Shown: positions 1 through 7,590 of the stretch, piece after piece
How the letters are laid out: every line of letters begins with the position of its first letter
Numbering within the stretch: position 1 is the first letter of the stretch
From: Syntrophales bacterium
GTDB taxonomy: Bacteria; Desulfobacterota; Syntrophia; Syntrophales; CG2-30-49-12
Assembly (NCBI GenBank): GCA_030018935.1
Contig: JASEGZ010000008.1
Location: 1-36,365, forward strand
DNA length: 36,365 nucleotides
Reading direction: 5' to 3'
Position numbers and translations under genes: made by a program
Notes under the pieces: generated by a model
The model's input: the letters and a program-made list of their open reading frames with translations, nothing else
Databases searched by the model: none
Told to the model about the DNA's origin: nothing

Positions 1-312
1 CAGGATGGTCGCTAACGGCGACTGGGGGTGACCCTAAGGAAAGTGCCACAGAAAATATACCGCCTGCCATCCGGCGGGTAAGGGTGAAAAGGCGAGGTAA
101 GAGCTCACCAGTTTCCCGGGTGACCGGGAAAGCTTGGCAAACCCCATCCGGAGCAAGACCAAATAGGAGAACATTTGAGGGTGGCCCGCCCGACGTTCTC
201 GGGTCGTGTCGCTTGAGGCAGCAGGCAACTGTTGTCCCAGATGAATGATCATCGCCGCCTTTCGGGTAACTGTGGGGCGGTACAGAACTCGGCTTACGAT
301 CTGGTCCGGCAT
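1..312 (+). ncRNA. rnpB: RNase P RNA, bacterial class A, 5' end missing
   Basis: This is the catalytic RNA of RNase P, which removes tRNA 5' leaders. The window begins inside it, so the conserved 5' GGAAAGTCCGGGC block and the 5' strand of helix P1 are absent. What is seen matches the class A core in order: AGTGCCACAGAAAATATACC near 50, GGTAAGGGTGAAA near 76, GGTAAGAGCTCACCA near 95, CCGGAGCAAGACCAAATAGG near 148, GCTTGAGGC near 211, CAGATGAATGATCATC near 238 and ACAGAACTCGGCTTAC near 282. The 3' end is placed near 312 by comparison with the E. coli RNA and is approximate. No U-tract terminator is evident before the next gene at 344. Confidence 0.93.
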
Positions 313-343
313 CTTAACTCTTCTCCCCCCTGGATATACGATC

Positions 344-1546
344 ATGAGAAGAAAATCCATCATCTATCTCTTGCTATTACCTTTAATTTTATCCGCCTGT
401 GGAGGTTTTTCCCACGGTGCCAGGCGGGCCACGCGAGAAGCGGACACATACCCGAAAGAAGGATTGTATCCAGAAAAAGAACCTGCCTTCAAGACCCATT
501 CCCATGAAAATATCAGGGTTCTGATTTTGTCCGGGGTCACGGAGATCCGTGTCAGCTCAACTTCCCTGTGTGAAGTCAGGGACTTTGATGAAAAAGTTAC
601 CCTTATTCGGACACAAACTGTGCTCCCCCGTATCTCGGAAGACGGCATAAGGCTGGAGGGCGCCAATTCATCCCTCGACAGGATCATTATCCTTCCCACA
701 GATGATGGAACGTTGAGTTTGAATGGCAAACCTTACCGGGGGAAAGTGATCATTCAAAGGAGTGCCGGGGGGAAAATGGATATGATTAATGTTGTGGGGC
801 TGGAGGCATACCTCTACGGTGTCGTCCCGAAAGAAATGTCCCGGGAATGGCCTCTGGAAGCCCTGAAGGCCCAGGCGGTGGTATCGAGAACGTATACCAT
901 CTATCGGAAGGAGAGAAGCGGGAACAGAAGCTATGACCTCTGCGCTACCATTACCTCCCAGGTTTACGGGGGAAAAGAAGTGGAGTCTGAAAAGTCCAAC
1001 CGGGCAGTGGACGAAACGAGGGGAATTGTGCTCCTCTATAACGGTCAATTGGTTCTGCCGTATTTTCACGCGAACAGCGGGGGGATAACAGAAGATGCAG
1101 AATATGTATGGACAGAGAAGCTCCCTTACCTGAAGGGGTTTCGTGATGATTACAGCATGAACGCCCCGAATTCTTTATGGAAGTTGTCCCTATCCCTCGA
1201 TGAGATCAGGAAAGTCCTTAATGAAAAAGGGATTGGTGTAGGTCAGATAGCTAAGTTGATGCCTGTCGAGATCAGCCCGTCGGGCAGGGTTGGAAAGATC
1301 AAGGTGTCCCACAGCGGCGGGGAAACAATCATAAACGGTAACGAGTTCAGGCTCAAGATAGGCCCTACATTGATCAGAAGCACCCTTTTTTCAGTGACAT
1401 GTGATAACCGGGAGGTTCATTTTGAGGGCAAAGGATACGGCCACGGTGTCGGTATGAGCCAGTGGGGCGCTTACGCCATGGCCCGTGAAGGTTACTCTTA
1501 CAGGGATATCCTGAGGTACTATTATCAGGGAGTGGAGATCAGGTAG
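344..1546 (+). CDS. SpoIID/LytB domain lipoprotein
   Basis: The 400-residue product starts with MRRKSIIYLLLLPLILSAC, a lipoprotein signal with lipobox LSAC, so it is probably anchored on the periplasmic face of a membrane. The SpoIID/LytB domain covers roughly residues 120-400. Visible motifs are GLEAYLYGVVPKEM, EALKAQAVVSRTY, YFHANSGG and the C-terminal GHGVGMSQWGAYAMA. SpoIID-family proteins are lytic transglycosylases acting on glycan strands lacking stem peptides; outside spore formers they are thought to modify cell-wall glycans. The reading frame is open back to 245, inside rnpB, but the ATG at 344 is chosen because it gives the signal peptide directly. No good ribosome-binding site precedes it. 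The gene lies about 30 bases after rnpB and may share its transcript. Confidence 0.85.
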   Translation: MRRKSIIYLLLLPLILSACGGFSHGARRATREADTYPKEGLYPEKEPAFKTHSHENIRVLILSGVTEIRVSSTSLCEVRDFDEKVTLIRTQTVLPRISEDGIRLEGANSSLDRIIILPTDDGTLSLNGKPYRGKVIIQRSAGGKMDMINVVGLEAYLYGVVPKEMSREWPLEALKAQAVVSRTYTIYRKERSGNRSYDLCATITSQVYGGKEVESEKSNRAVDETRGIVLLYNGQLVLPYFHANSGGITEDAEYVWTEKLPYLKGFRDDYSMNAPNSLWKLSLSLDEIRKVLNEKGIGVGQIAKLMPVEISPSGRVGKIKVSHSGGETIINGNEFRLKIGPTLIRSTLFSVTCDNREVHFEGKGYGHGVGMSQWGAYAMAREGYSYRDILRYYYQGVEIR

Positions 1547-1552
1547 GTACAA

Positions 1553-1590
1553 TGAGGATTTTAAGGATTGAGGGATTTAAGGATTTAATG
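1553..1590 (+). repeat. short tandem AGGATTTAAGG-type intergenic repeat
   Basis: The 151-base gap between the SpoIID-domain gene and hdrA holds iterated units of the form (G)AGGATTTAAGG, seen three times with small changes. A related AGGATTC-rich run occurs at 10101-10136 in another gap. No gene is seen in the rest of this gap. Confidence 0.5.
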
Positions 1591-1697
1591 GCAATCTGAT
1601 CCCTAATTTTTAAGATGGAACTTGACAGGAATAACCAAATCACGATAGCGGCTAATGGCATTAGCATCTGCTACGCTACGGAGAAAAGCGCTTATAT

Positions 1698-4600
1698 TTG
1701 AGGTGTGAGGAAGTGTTAAAAGATAACGAAAAAATCGGCGCGGTGATGATTGTGGGGTCGGGTATAGCAGGGATACAGGCTTCCCTCGACCTGGCGAACT
1801 CCGGAATGAAGGTATATCTTGTCGAAAATGGGATCAGCATTGGCGGTGTCATGGCCCAGCTTGACAAGACCTTTCCTACCAATGACTGTTCTGCCTGCAT
1901 CCTCTCTCCCAAATTAGTGGAAGTGGGACGACATCCTAACGTGGATATCCTCACCAGAAGAACGGTTAATGGCGTTCTCGGCCAGCCGGGACGGTTTAAA
2001 GTAAAGTTGACGAAGGCGCCGAGGTTTATTGACATTGACAAATGTACCGGCTGTGGTGAATGTGCCAATGTATGTCCCGTATCTGTTCCGGCAGAGTTTA
2101 ATGAAAATTTGAACACGAGAAAGGCCATCTACAGGCATTTCCCCCAGGCGATACCGGCTGCCTTTGCCATTGATAAAATAGGGACAGCGCCATGCAAGGC
2201 GGCGTGTCCTGCCCATATCAGCGTTTGTGGTTTTGTTGCCCTCATTGGAGAGGGAAGGCACCAAGAGGCGTTAAAGCTCATCAAGAGGGACAATCCATTT
2301 CCCGCCGTTTGCGGTAGAATCTGTAACCACCCCTGCGAGAGGGCCTGCAGGAGGAGAGACGCCGATGAAGCCATTGACATCATGCATCTGCACCGCTTCG
2401 TGGCCGACCTCGATTTAAACGAAGAGACAAGGCACATCCCCGAAGTCAAGGAGAAGAAGGACAAAAAGGTGGCCGTGATTGGAGCCGGTCCCGCTGGTCT
2501 CTCTGCTGCCTACTATCTGGCCATCGAGGGTTACCAGGTTACCGTATTCGAGACCCTCGCCGCCGGCTGGTCAACCCTCAGTTTCCCTGAATCCCGTCTT
2601 CCCAAGAAGATCATTAACAGCGAAATAAAGATCATCGAGGAGATGGGTGTCACGATCAGGACAAATACACGTGTAGGTAGAGACATCTCCATGGATGTTC
2701 TGCGCAAAGAGTATGATGCCATCTTTATCGGGGTCGGTTCTCACATCAGCAAGAAATTTGACGTCCCGGGAAAAGACCTGAAAGGTGTCGTCGAGGGGCT
2801 TGATTTTCTCAAGCGGGCGACGGCGGGAGAGAATATCTCCCTGGGAGATCGGGTTGCCGTCATCGGTTCCGGAAATGTAGCGATGGATATATCCCGTACC
2901 GCGCTGGCGACCGGTTCCAAGGAGGTCTTTATTCTCTATAAAAGTTCCGGCGCCGATCGTACCGCCATTATGGCCGCCCCCGATGGTTCTTTTATCCTCT
3001 ACAAGAGTTCCGGCGCCGAGACACCCGTCTCTATCGAGGAGATTCCGGAGGGAGAGAAGATCAGGATGGACCTCCTCGCAGCGCCGGTCAAGATATTGGG
3101 GAGTGACGGAAAGGTAACCGGCATCGAATGTATCCGTATGGAACCGGGTAAACCCGATGCGAGCGGTCGGATACGTCCCACACCGGTCAAAGGCTCCGAA
3201 TTTACTCTCCAGGTAGATACGGTGATCTCTGCCGTGGGCCAGACCAGGGAACTTGTCCATTCCTCAGAGGGAAGCGGAACTGCCTGCAACAAATGGAGTA
3301 ACCTGGAGATTGATCCGGTCACCTTCGCCACCGATATGGAAGGTGTCTTCGCCCAGGAGGTGGAAACCAGTCCTGCTACAGTGGTAAAGACCATCGCCGT
3401 CGGAAAGGAAGCGGCCACCTCCATCGTCCGTTACTTGCGTGGTGAAGACATCACATCAGACCGTAAGAGAGATTGGACAAAAGGGTTGGCCGAAAGAGGC
3501 GATATAAGTGACGTAGAAAAGGCGGCACGTGTCGAGATGCCCATGCTTGAGGCCGGGGCAAAGAAATCTTCGCAGGATGAGACAGCCCTCGGTTTGAGTG
3601 AGGAAGGCGCCGTATATGAGGCAAAGCGATGCCTCAACTGCGGGATATGTTCCGAATGTTACCGTTGCGTGGATGTTTGTGTAGCCGGCGCCATTGATCA
3701 CGATATGTGTTTTGAAGAAGAAACCATAGAGGTGGGCGCCGTCATTGCCGCACCGGGGTTTGAGGTCTTTAATGCCCCTCTCCGGGGAGAGTACGGATTC
3801 GGCATTTATAAAAACGTGGTGACGAGCCTCCAGTTTGAGAGAATCCTCTCCGCTTCCGGTCCCTTTTTTGGTCATATACAGAGACCCTCTGATGGGAAGG
3901 AACCGGAAAAGATCGCCTTTATCCAGTGCGTGGGTTCCAGAGACGTCTCCTGCGGCAACAGTTGGTGTTCATCCGTATGCTGCATGTATGCGACAAAAGA
4001 GGCGATTGTCGGGAAAGAACATGCGAAAAACCTGGAACCTACCATATTCTTCATGGATATACGCGCCTATGGTAAGGACTTTGATCGCTTCGTTAACCGG
4101 GCCAAGGAGGAATACGGCGTCCGTTATATCCGTTCGATGCCTTCCAGCATAAAGGAACTACAGCAGACGAAAAATCTCCTCATCAACCACGTCCAGGAAG
4201 ACGGGACGCTGGTGGAGGAAGAATTTGACATGGTGGTCCTCTCCGTTGGTCTCACACCCCCTCCCGAGGCGGCAAAACTGGCAGATAGCCTGGGTATAGA
4301 ATTAGAAGAGCACGGCTTCTGCAAGACCGTTCTGGATAACCCTGTCCAGACGTCCCGGGAAGGCGTCTTTGTCTGCGGTGTCTTTGGAGGTCCCAAGGAC
4401 ATCCCGGAAACAGTCATGGAAGCCAGTGGCGCCGCCGCCTGTGCAGAGGGGCTGCTGGCTGCACAGCGGGGGACGATGGTCGTCCCGAAAGAGCCCCCCG
4501 TAGAAAAGGATATAAGGGGGATCGGACCGAGGATCGGTGTCTTTGTCTGCCACTGCGGGATCAATATCGGTGGGGTGGTAAATGTCCCTGCCGTCGTGGA

Positions 4601-6185
4601 ATATGCAAAGACATTGCCGGGTGTTGTCTATGCCACCGAGGGTCTTTTTGTCTGTTCGCAGGATTCGGCCGTTAAAATGGCAGAAATAATCAAAGAATAT
4701 AACCTGACCAGAGTAGTGGTGGCATCCTGCTCACCCCGCACACATGAGGGGCTCTTTGAGGAGAACTGTGAAAAGGCCGGTCTCAACAGGTACCTCTTTG
4801 AAATGGCCAACATCAGGGATCAGAATTCGTGGGTTCACATGAATGAGCCGGAGGCGGCAACGCAAAAGGCCATGGATTTAGTCAGGATGGCGGCAGCAAA
4901 GTCCCAGTACTTGAAACCCTTAAAACCCGGGCAACTTGGTGTCAATCATGCGGCGCTGATTATCGGGGGAGGACTTGCCGGCATTATAGCGGCGCTCTCG
5001 TTGGCGCAACAGGGCTTTGTGTCATATCTGGTGGAAAAGGAGAACGAACTTGGTGGAAATTACAGACATCTCTACTATACCCTCGAAGGCCTGGATACCA
5101 GGAAACATCTGGACGATCTTTTAAAACAGGTGGAGAAGAATCCCCTGATCCATGTATTCACCGGGGCCAGGATCGGGAAGATCGAAGGATTTATCGGAAA
5201 TTACAGGACCACGATCGAGACGGGAGGCAGTGAGCACGTATTTGAGCACGGTGTGGTCATCGTGGCCACAGGGGCCTATGAACTCAAGACAGACGAATAT
5301 CTCTACGGGAAGAACGAGCGGGTTATCACCCAGCGAGAGCTGGAAAAGCTTATTCATGAGAAAGATTCCCGAATTGCGGGGGCAGGCAGTGTTGTTATGA
5401 TCCAGTGCGTCGGATCGAGGAATGCCGAAAGGCCTTACTGCAGCAGGTACTGTTGCAGCTCGGCAATAAAGAATGCACTCAAACTGAAAGCTGCCGATCC
5501 CAAAAAGGATGTAACCATCATCTATCGAGACATCAGGACGTTCGGATTCAAAGAAGACTATTACCGGAAGGCGCGTGAGGCAAATGTGAAATTCATCCGC
5601 TACGATGAGGACAGGAAACCGGAGGTTGCAGGCGATGGCACGCAGATTTCCGTAAGCGTTTTTGATCCGGTACTAAACGAAAATGTAGAGATCAAAACAG
5701 ACATCCTGGCGTTGAGTGTAGGCACCGTTGCCAACCCTGAAAATGATGCCATCGGCAAGATGCTGAAGGTGCCGACCAATCAGGATGGCTTTTTCCTCGA
5801 GGCCCACGTAAAGTTAAGACCCGTTGATTTTGCCACCGATGGCATCTTCATGTGCGGGCTTGCCCACTGTCCGAAATTCAGCAGTGAAGCGATAACTCAG
5901 GCCAACGCCGCCGTCTCGAGGGCATGCACCATCCTCACCAAAGACTACATAGAGGCGGAAGGTAAGACGGCCTATGTGAATAAGGAAAGATGCGCGGCCT
6001 GCGGACTCTGCGAGGCCAATTGTCCCTTTGGCGCCATCGCGGTTGATCCTAAGGAGGACTGTGCGGTGGTTAATACCGTCCTCTGCAAGGGCTGCGGGAT
6101 CTGTACGGCATCCTGCAGGATGAATGCCGTTGATTTGAACGGCTTTAACAACGAGGAAATTCTGGCACAGATAGGCGCCTTTTAA
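1698..6185 (+). CDS. hdrA: HdrA-like flavin iron-sulfur protein with internal GltD-like module
   Basis: A 1495-residue subunit, probably the FAD-bearing bifurcating core of a soluble heterodisulfide-reductase-type complex. Order: Rossmann motif GSGIAG (20-25); HdrA cysteine segment CSAC (64-67); [4Fe-4S] motif CTGCGECANVC (116-126); a GltD-type cysteine region (166-217); a second dinucleotide fold GAGPAG (262-267) and third GSGNVA (390-395), together an NfnB/GltD-like insert to about 580; CLNCGICSECYRC (645-657); a second HdrA half with CVGSRD, CHCG (951-954) and GGGLAG (1090-1095); and two C-terminal [4Fe-4S] motifs. Typical HdrA is about 650 residues, so this is a fused, doubled form. The insert differs from the NfnB in this window: its final GGD motif is replaced by QEVETS (553-558), and FILYKSSGA is duplicated (411-419, 432-440). 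The start is uncertain: TTG at 1698, GTG at 1713 or ATG at 1746. Confidence 0.88.
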   Translation: MRCEEVLKDNEKIGAVMIVGSGIAGIQASLDLANSGMKVYLVENGISIGGVMAQLDKTFPTNDCSACILSPKLVEVGRHPNVDILTRRTVNGVLGQPGRFKVKLTKAPRFIDIDKCTGCGECANVCPVSVPAEFNENLNTRKAIYRHFPQAIPAAFAIDKIGTAPCKAACPAHISVCGFVALIGEGRHQEALKLIKRDNPFPAVCGRICNHPCERACRRRDADEAIDIMHLHRFVADLDLNEETRHIPEVKEKKDKKVAVIGAGPAGLSAAYYLAIEGYQVTVFETLAAGWSTLSFPESRLPKKIINSEIKIIEEMGVTIRTNTRVGRDISMDVLRKEYDAIFIGVGSHISKKFDVPGKDLKGVVEGLDFLKRATAGENISLGDRVAVIGSGNVAMDISRTALATGSKEVFILYKSSGADRTAIMAAPDGSFILYKSSGAETPVSIEEIPEGEKIRMDLLAAPVKILGSDGKVTGIECIRMEPGKPDASGRIRPTPVKGSEFTLQVDTVISAVGQTRELVHSSEGSGTACNKWSNLEIDPVTFATDMEGVFAQEVETSPATVVKTIAVGKEAATSIVRYLRGEDITSDRKRDWTKGLAERGDISDVEKAARVEMPMLEAGAKKSSQDETALGLSEEGAVYEAKRCLNCGICSECYRCVDVCVAGAIDHDMCFEEETIEVGAVIAAPGFEVFNAPLRGEYGFGIYKNVVTSLQFERILSASGPFFGHIQRPSDGKEPEKIAFIQCVGSRDVSCGNSWCSSVCCMYATKEAIVGKEHAKNLEPTIFFMDIRAYGKDFDRFVNRAKEEYGVRYIRSMPSSIKELQQTKNLLINHVQEDGTLVEEEFDMVVLSVGLTPPPEAAKLADSLGIELEEHGFCKTVLDNPVQTSREGVFVCGVFGGPKDIPETVMEASGAAACAEGLLAAQRGTMVVPKEPPVEKDIRGIGPRIGVFVCHCGINIGGVVNVPAVVEYAKTLPGVVYATEGLFVCSQDSAVKMAEIIKEYNLTRVVVASCSPRTHEGLFEENCEKAGLNRYLFEMANIRDQNSWVHMNEPEAATQKAMDLVRMAAAKSQYLKPLKPGQLGVNHAALIIGGGLAGIIAALSLAQQGFVSYLVEKENELGGNYRHLYYTLEGLDTRKHLDDLLKQVEKNPLIHVFTGARIGKIEGFIGNYRTTIETGGSEHVFEHGVVIVATGAYELKTDEYLYGKNERVITQRELEKLIHEKDSRIAGAGSVVMIQCVGSRNAERPYCSRYCCSSAIKNALKLKAADPKKDVTIIYRDIRTFGFKEDYYRKAREANVKFIRYDEDRKPEVAGDGTQISVSVFDPVLNENVEIKTDILALSVGTVANPENDAIGKMLKVPTNQDGFFLEAHVKLRPVDFATDGIFMCGLAHCPKFSSEAITQANAAVSRACTILTKDYIEAEGKTAYVNKERCAACGLCEANCPFGAIAVDPKEDCAVVNTVLCKGCGICTASCRMNAVDLNGFNNEEILAQIGAF
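2928..3017 (+). repeat. Imperfect 27-base direct repeat inside hdrA
   Basis: The two copies lie at 2928-2954 and 2991-3017 with 36 bases between them. They differ at three positions, all synonymous, and both encode FILYKSSGA. This corresponds to a 21-residue duplication in the GltD-like insert. Confidence 0.85.
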
Positions 6186-6312
6186 GTATTCAGCGCTAGG
6201 GGGATATAGATAAAGGTAAAGGTAAAATTAAAAGTCCGCGGGATACCCTTAGGTATAAATCCTAAGGAAAGAAGGTGATGGTGGAAGGTAGTTCAGCCAG
6301 AGGCGGTATATC

Positions 6313-6369
6313 CGCACCTCGGTGCAACTACACCACCAAATTTGGGAGCAAAGTTGCACCTCGGTGCAA
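6313..6369 (+). repeat. Twin GCACCTCGGTGCAA palindromic repeats
   Basis: Two identical 14-base copies lie at 6313-6326 and 6356-6369 in the 290-base gap after hdrA. Each contains a self-complementary GCACC/GGTGC core. The second copy is preceded by TT, giving 7-base arms. No protein-coding gene is seen in this gap. Confidence 0.7.
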
Positions 6370-6380
6370 TTAGGAACGAG

Positions 6381-6421
6381 ATGTACGGAAATCGCTCGCT
6401 TCGCTCGCTATTTCCGTACAT
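6381..6421 (+). repeat. Perfect 12-bp inverted repeat (hairpin) upstream of the TA pair
   Basis: ATGTACGGAAAT (6381-6392) is exactly complementary to ATTTCCGTACAT (6410-6421), with a 17-base loop made of CGCTCGCT units. There is no T-run after it, so it is not a typical terminator. It may be a REP-like element or an element boundary. Confidence 0.75.
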
Positions 6422-6475
6422 CGGCAATTCTTTGATAGAAAAGAAAAAAGCTTCTGTCAAAGGAATAATACGTAA

Positions 6476-6727
6476 ATGGTAAATTGGAACCGCTTCCTCC
6501 CGAAGGACTTTGAATATGATTTTGACCAGGATAAGCTCAGTGCTCATCGTGTTTCCTTTGAGGAAGCTGTTGAGTGTTTTTTCTCGGATTTTGAGGTTCG
6601 CAGGAATAAGGCATATAAAGACCGGTACCAACTTATTGGGAAAACGATTGGAGGACGTAAACTCAAAATTATTTTTCAACTCAAACCGGACAACGTTGTC
6701 CGAATTATAACAGGATGGGATATATGA
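6476..6727 (+). CDS. BrnT-like ribonuclease toxin
   Basis: An 83-residue protein whose layout matches the BrnT family of RelE-fold ribonuclease toxins: an N-terminal FEYDFDQDKLSAHRVSFEEAVECFFSDF stretch (in BrnT usually D-x-x-K-x-x-x-N-x-x-K-H-G-V-S-F-E-E-A), then RYQLIGKT and a C-terminal beta region ending IITGWDI. The family member cleaves RNA and is neutralised by the partner encoded next. The ATG at 6476 follows AAGGA at about 12 bases. The stop overlaps the next start as ATGA, the usual toxin-first order of brnTA. The HGVS motif reads HRVS here, so activity cannot be assumed. The pair interrupts an electron-transfer operon with which it has no known functional link. Confidence 0.7.
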   Translation: MVNWNRFLPKDFEYDFDQDKLSAHRVSFEEAVECFFSDFEVRRNKAYKDRYQLIGKTIGGRKLKIIFQLKPDNVVRIITGWDI

Positions 6728-7011
6728 AATCTAAACTTAAATTCAAAACCGAAGAAGAAATTGACCGTATTGTTATTGCCCAAGCAGATGATGAGTCTGC
6801 ATGGGGAGCGCCTGTGAAGGTGAGCAAGTCAAAGTCAACCTCACTTGCTCTTCCTTCTGATTTAGCCGCGCGGGCGGCATTTTTTGCCCGTCTACATCGA
6901 GAAGCAAGTTTAGAAAACTGGCTTAAACGGGTTATACAAGAAAGATTAGATATTGAAGAAGCAGCCTTTGCTGGATTTAAAAAAGAATTGGTCGCAAAGA
7001 ACAGCCGATAA
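6724..7011 (+). CDS. BrnA/CopG-like antitoxin
   Basis: A 95-residue partner of the preceding toxin. Family BrnA antitoxins have a flexible N-terminal toxin-binding part and a C-terminal ribbon-helix-helix domain that dimerises, binds DNA and represses its own operon. Here the C-terminal half (SLALPSDLAARAAFFARLHREA, then LENWLKRVIQERLD) fits such a domain: a basic/serine beta strand followed by two helices. An upstream in-frame ATG exists at 6715, but the ATG at 6724 is preferred because it makes the ATGA overlap with the toxin stop. The stop is followed at once by an inverted repeat (7016-7059). Confidence 0.65.
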   Translation: MKSKLKFKTEEEIDRIVIAQADDESAWGAPVKVSKSKSTSLALPSDLAARAAFFARLHREASLENWLKRVIQERLDIEEAAFAGFKKELVAKNSR

Positions 7012-7015
7012 CACC

Positions 7016-7059
7016 GGCCAAAAGATTGACATCCAAATGCTGACGCACTTCTTTTGGCC
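7016..7059 (+). repeat. Perfect 10-bp inverted repeat downstream of the TA pair
   Basis: GGCCAAAAGA (7016-7025) is exactly complementary to TCTTTTGGCC (7050-7059), with a 24-base loop. It has no T-run. With the hairpin at 6381-6421 it brackets the toxin-antitoxin genes, though the two sequences differ. Confidence 0.7.
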
Positions 7060-7102
7060 TGAAACGTTAAAGGAGAGGCTCTATTGATGATATGGAGAAT
7101 AT

Positions 7103-7546
7103 ATGACTGAGAATCAACCGGTTGAAGGCTGGACACCAAAAATAGTAGCCATTGTCTGTAACTGGTGTACATATGCCGGGGCGGATCTGGCGGGGATAAG
7201 CAGGATACAGTACCCGCCAAATGTGAGGATTATAAGGGTCCCCTGTACGGGGAGGATCAATCCTTTCTTTATTGTCAAGGCCCTCCAGGAGGGGGCGGAT
7301 GGTGTTCTCGTTTCCGGTTGCCATCCGGGAGAATGTCACTATCTGACGGGGAATCTGTCCGCCAAAAGGAAGTTCGCCATGTTAAAGCGTTTTCTTTCGT
7401 ATATCGGCGTAGAAGGTGACAGGACGATGTTTACCTGGGTATCGGCATCTGAGGGAGAACGCTTTGCCCAGGTCATAAAAGCCGTCACGGCAGCCGTTAC
7501 CGCCCTCGGTCCGGCAGATAAGCTGGTAAAAAAATGGGAGATATAA
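7103..7546 (+). CDS. mvhD: MvhD-like hydrogenase/Hdr iron-sulfur subunit
   Basis: A 147-residue MvhD/FlxD-type protein, the small [2Fe-2S] subunit that links an electron donor module to HdrA in Hdr complexes. Visible family marks are the N-terminal IVAIVCNWCTYAGAD, then RVPCTGRI, ADGVLVSGCHPGECHY and the C-terminal ISASEGERF-like stretch (VSASEGERFAQ). The four cysteine sites expected for the cluster are present. ATG at 7103 is preceded by GGAGA at 5 bases. It resumes the redox operon after the inserted toxin-antitoxin pair and leads into the FrhB-like gene 44 bases downstream. Confidence 0.88.
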   Translation: MTENQPVEGWTPKIVAIVCNWCTYAGADLAGISRIQYPPNVRIIRVPCTGRINPFFIVKALQEGADGVLVSGCHPGECHYLTGNLSAKRKFAMLKRFLSYIGVEGDRTMFTWVSASEGERFAQVIKAVTAAVTALGPADKLVKKWEI

Positions 7547-7549
7547 CCT

Positions 7550-7575
7550 GTCATTTCGAGCGAAGCGAGAAATCT
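7550..7575 (+). repeat. REP-like CATTTCGAGCGAAGCGAGAAATC element
   Basis: A palindrome-like element with ATTTC/GAAAT arms around a GAGCGAAGCGA centre sits in the 44-base gap between the MvhD-like and FrhB-like genes. Its centre resembles the loop of the hairpin at 6393-6409. Elements of this form recur in many bacterial genomes. Confidence 0.55.
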
Positions 7576-7590
7576 TGAGGAATTGAAACT

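Noticed and set aside
2571-3260. 229-codon minus-strand frame inside hdrA
   Set aside because: Lies wholly opposite a conserved coding region with clear motifs; composition reflects the antisense of the GltD-like module.
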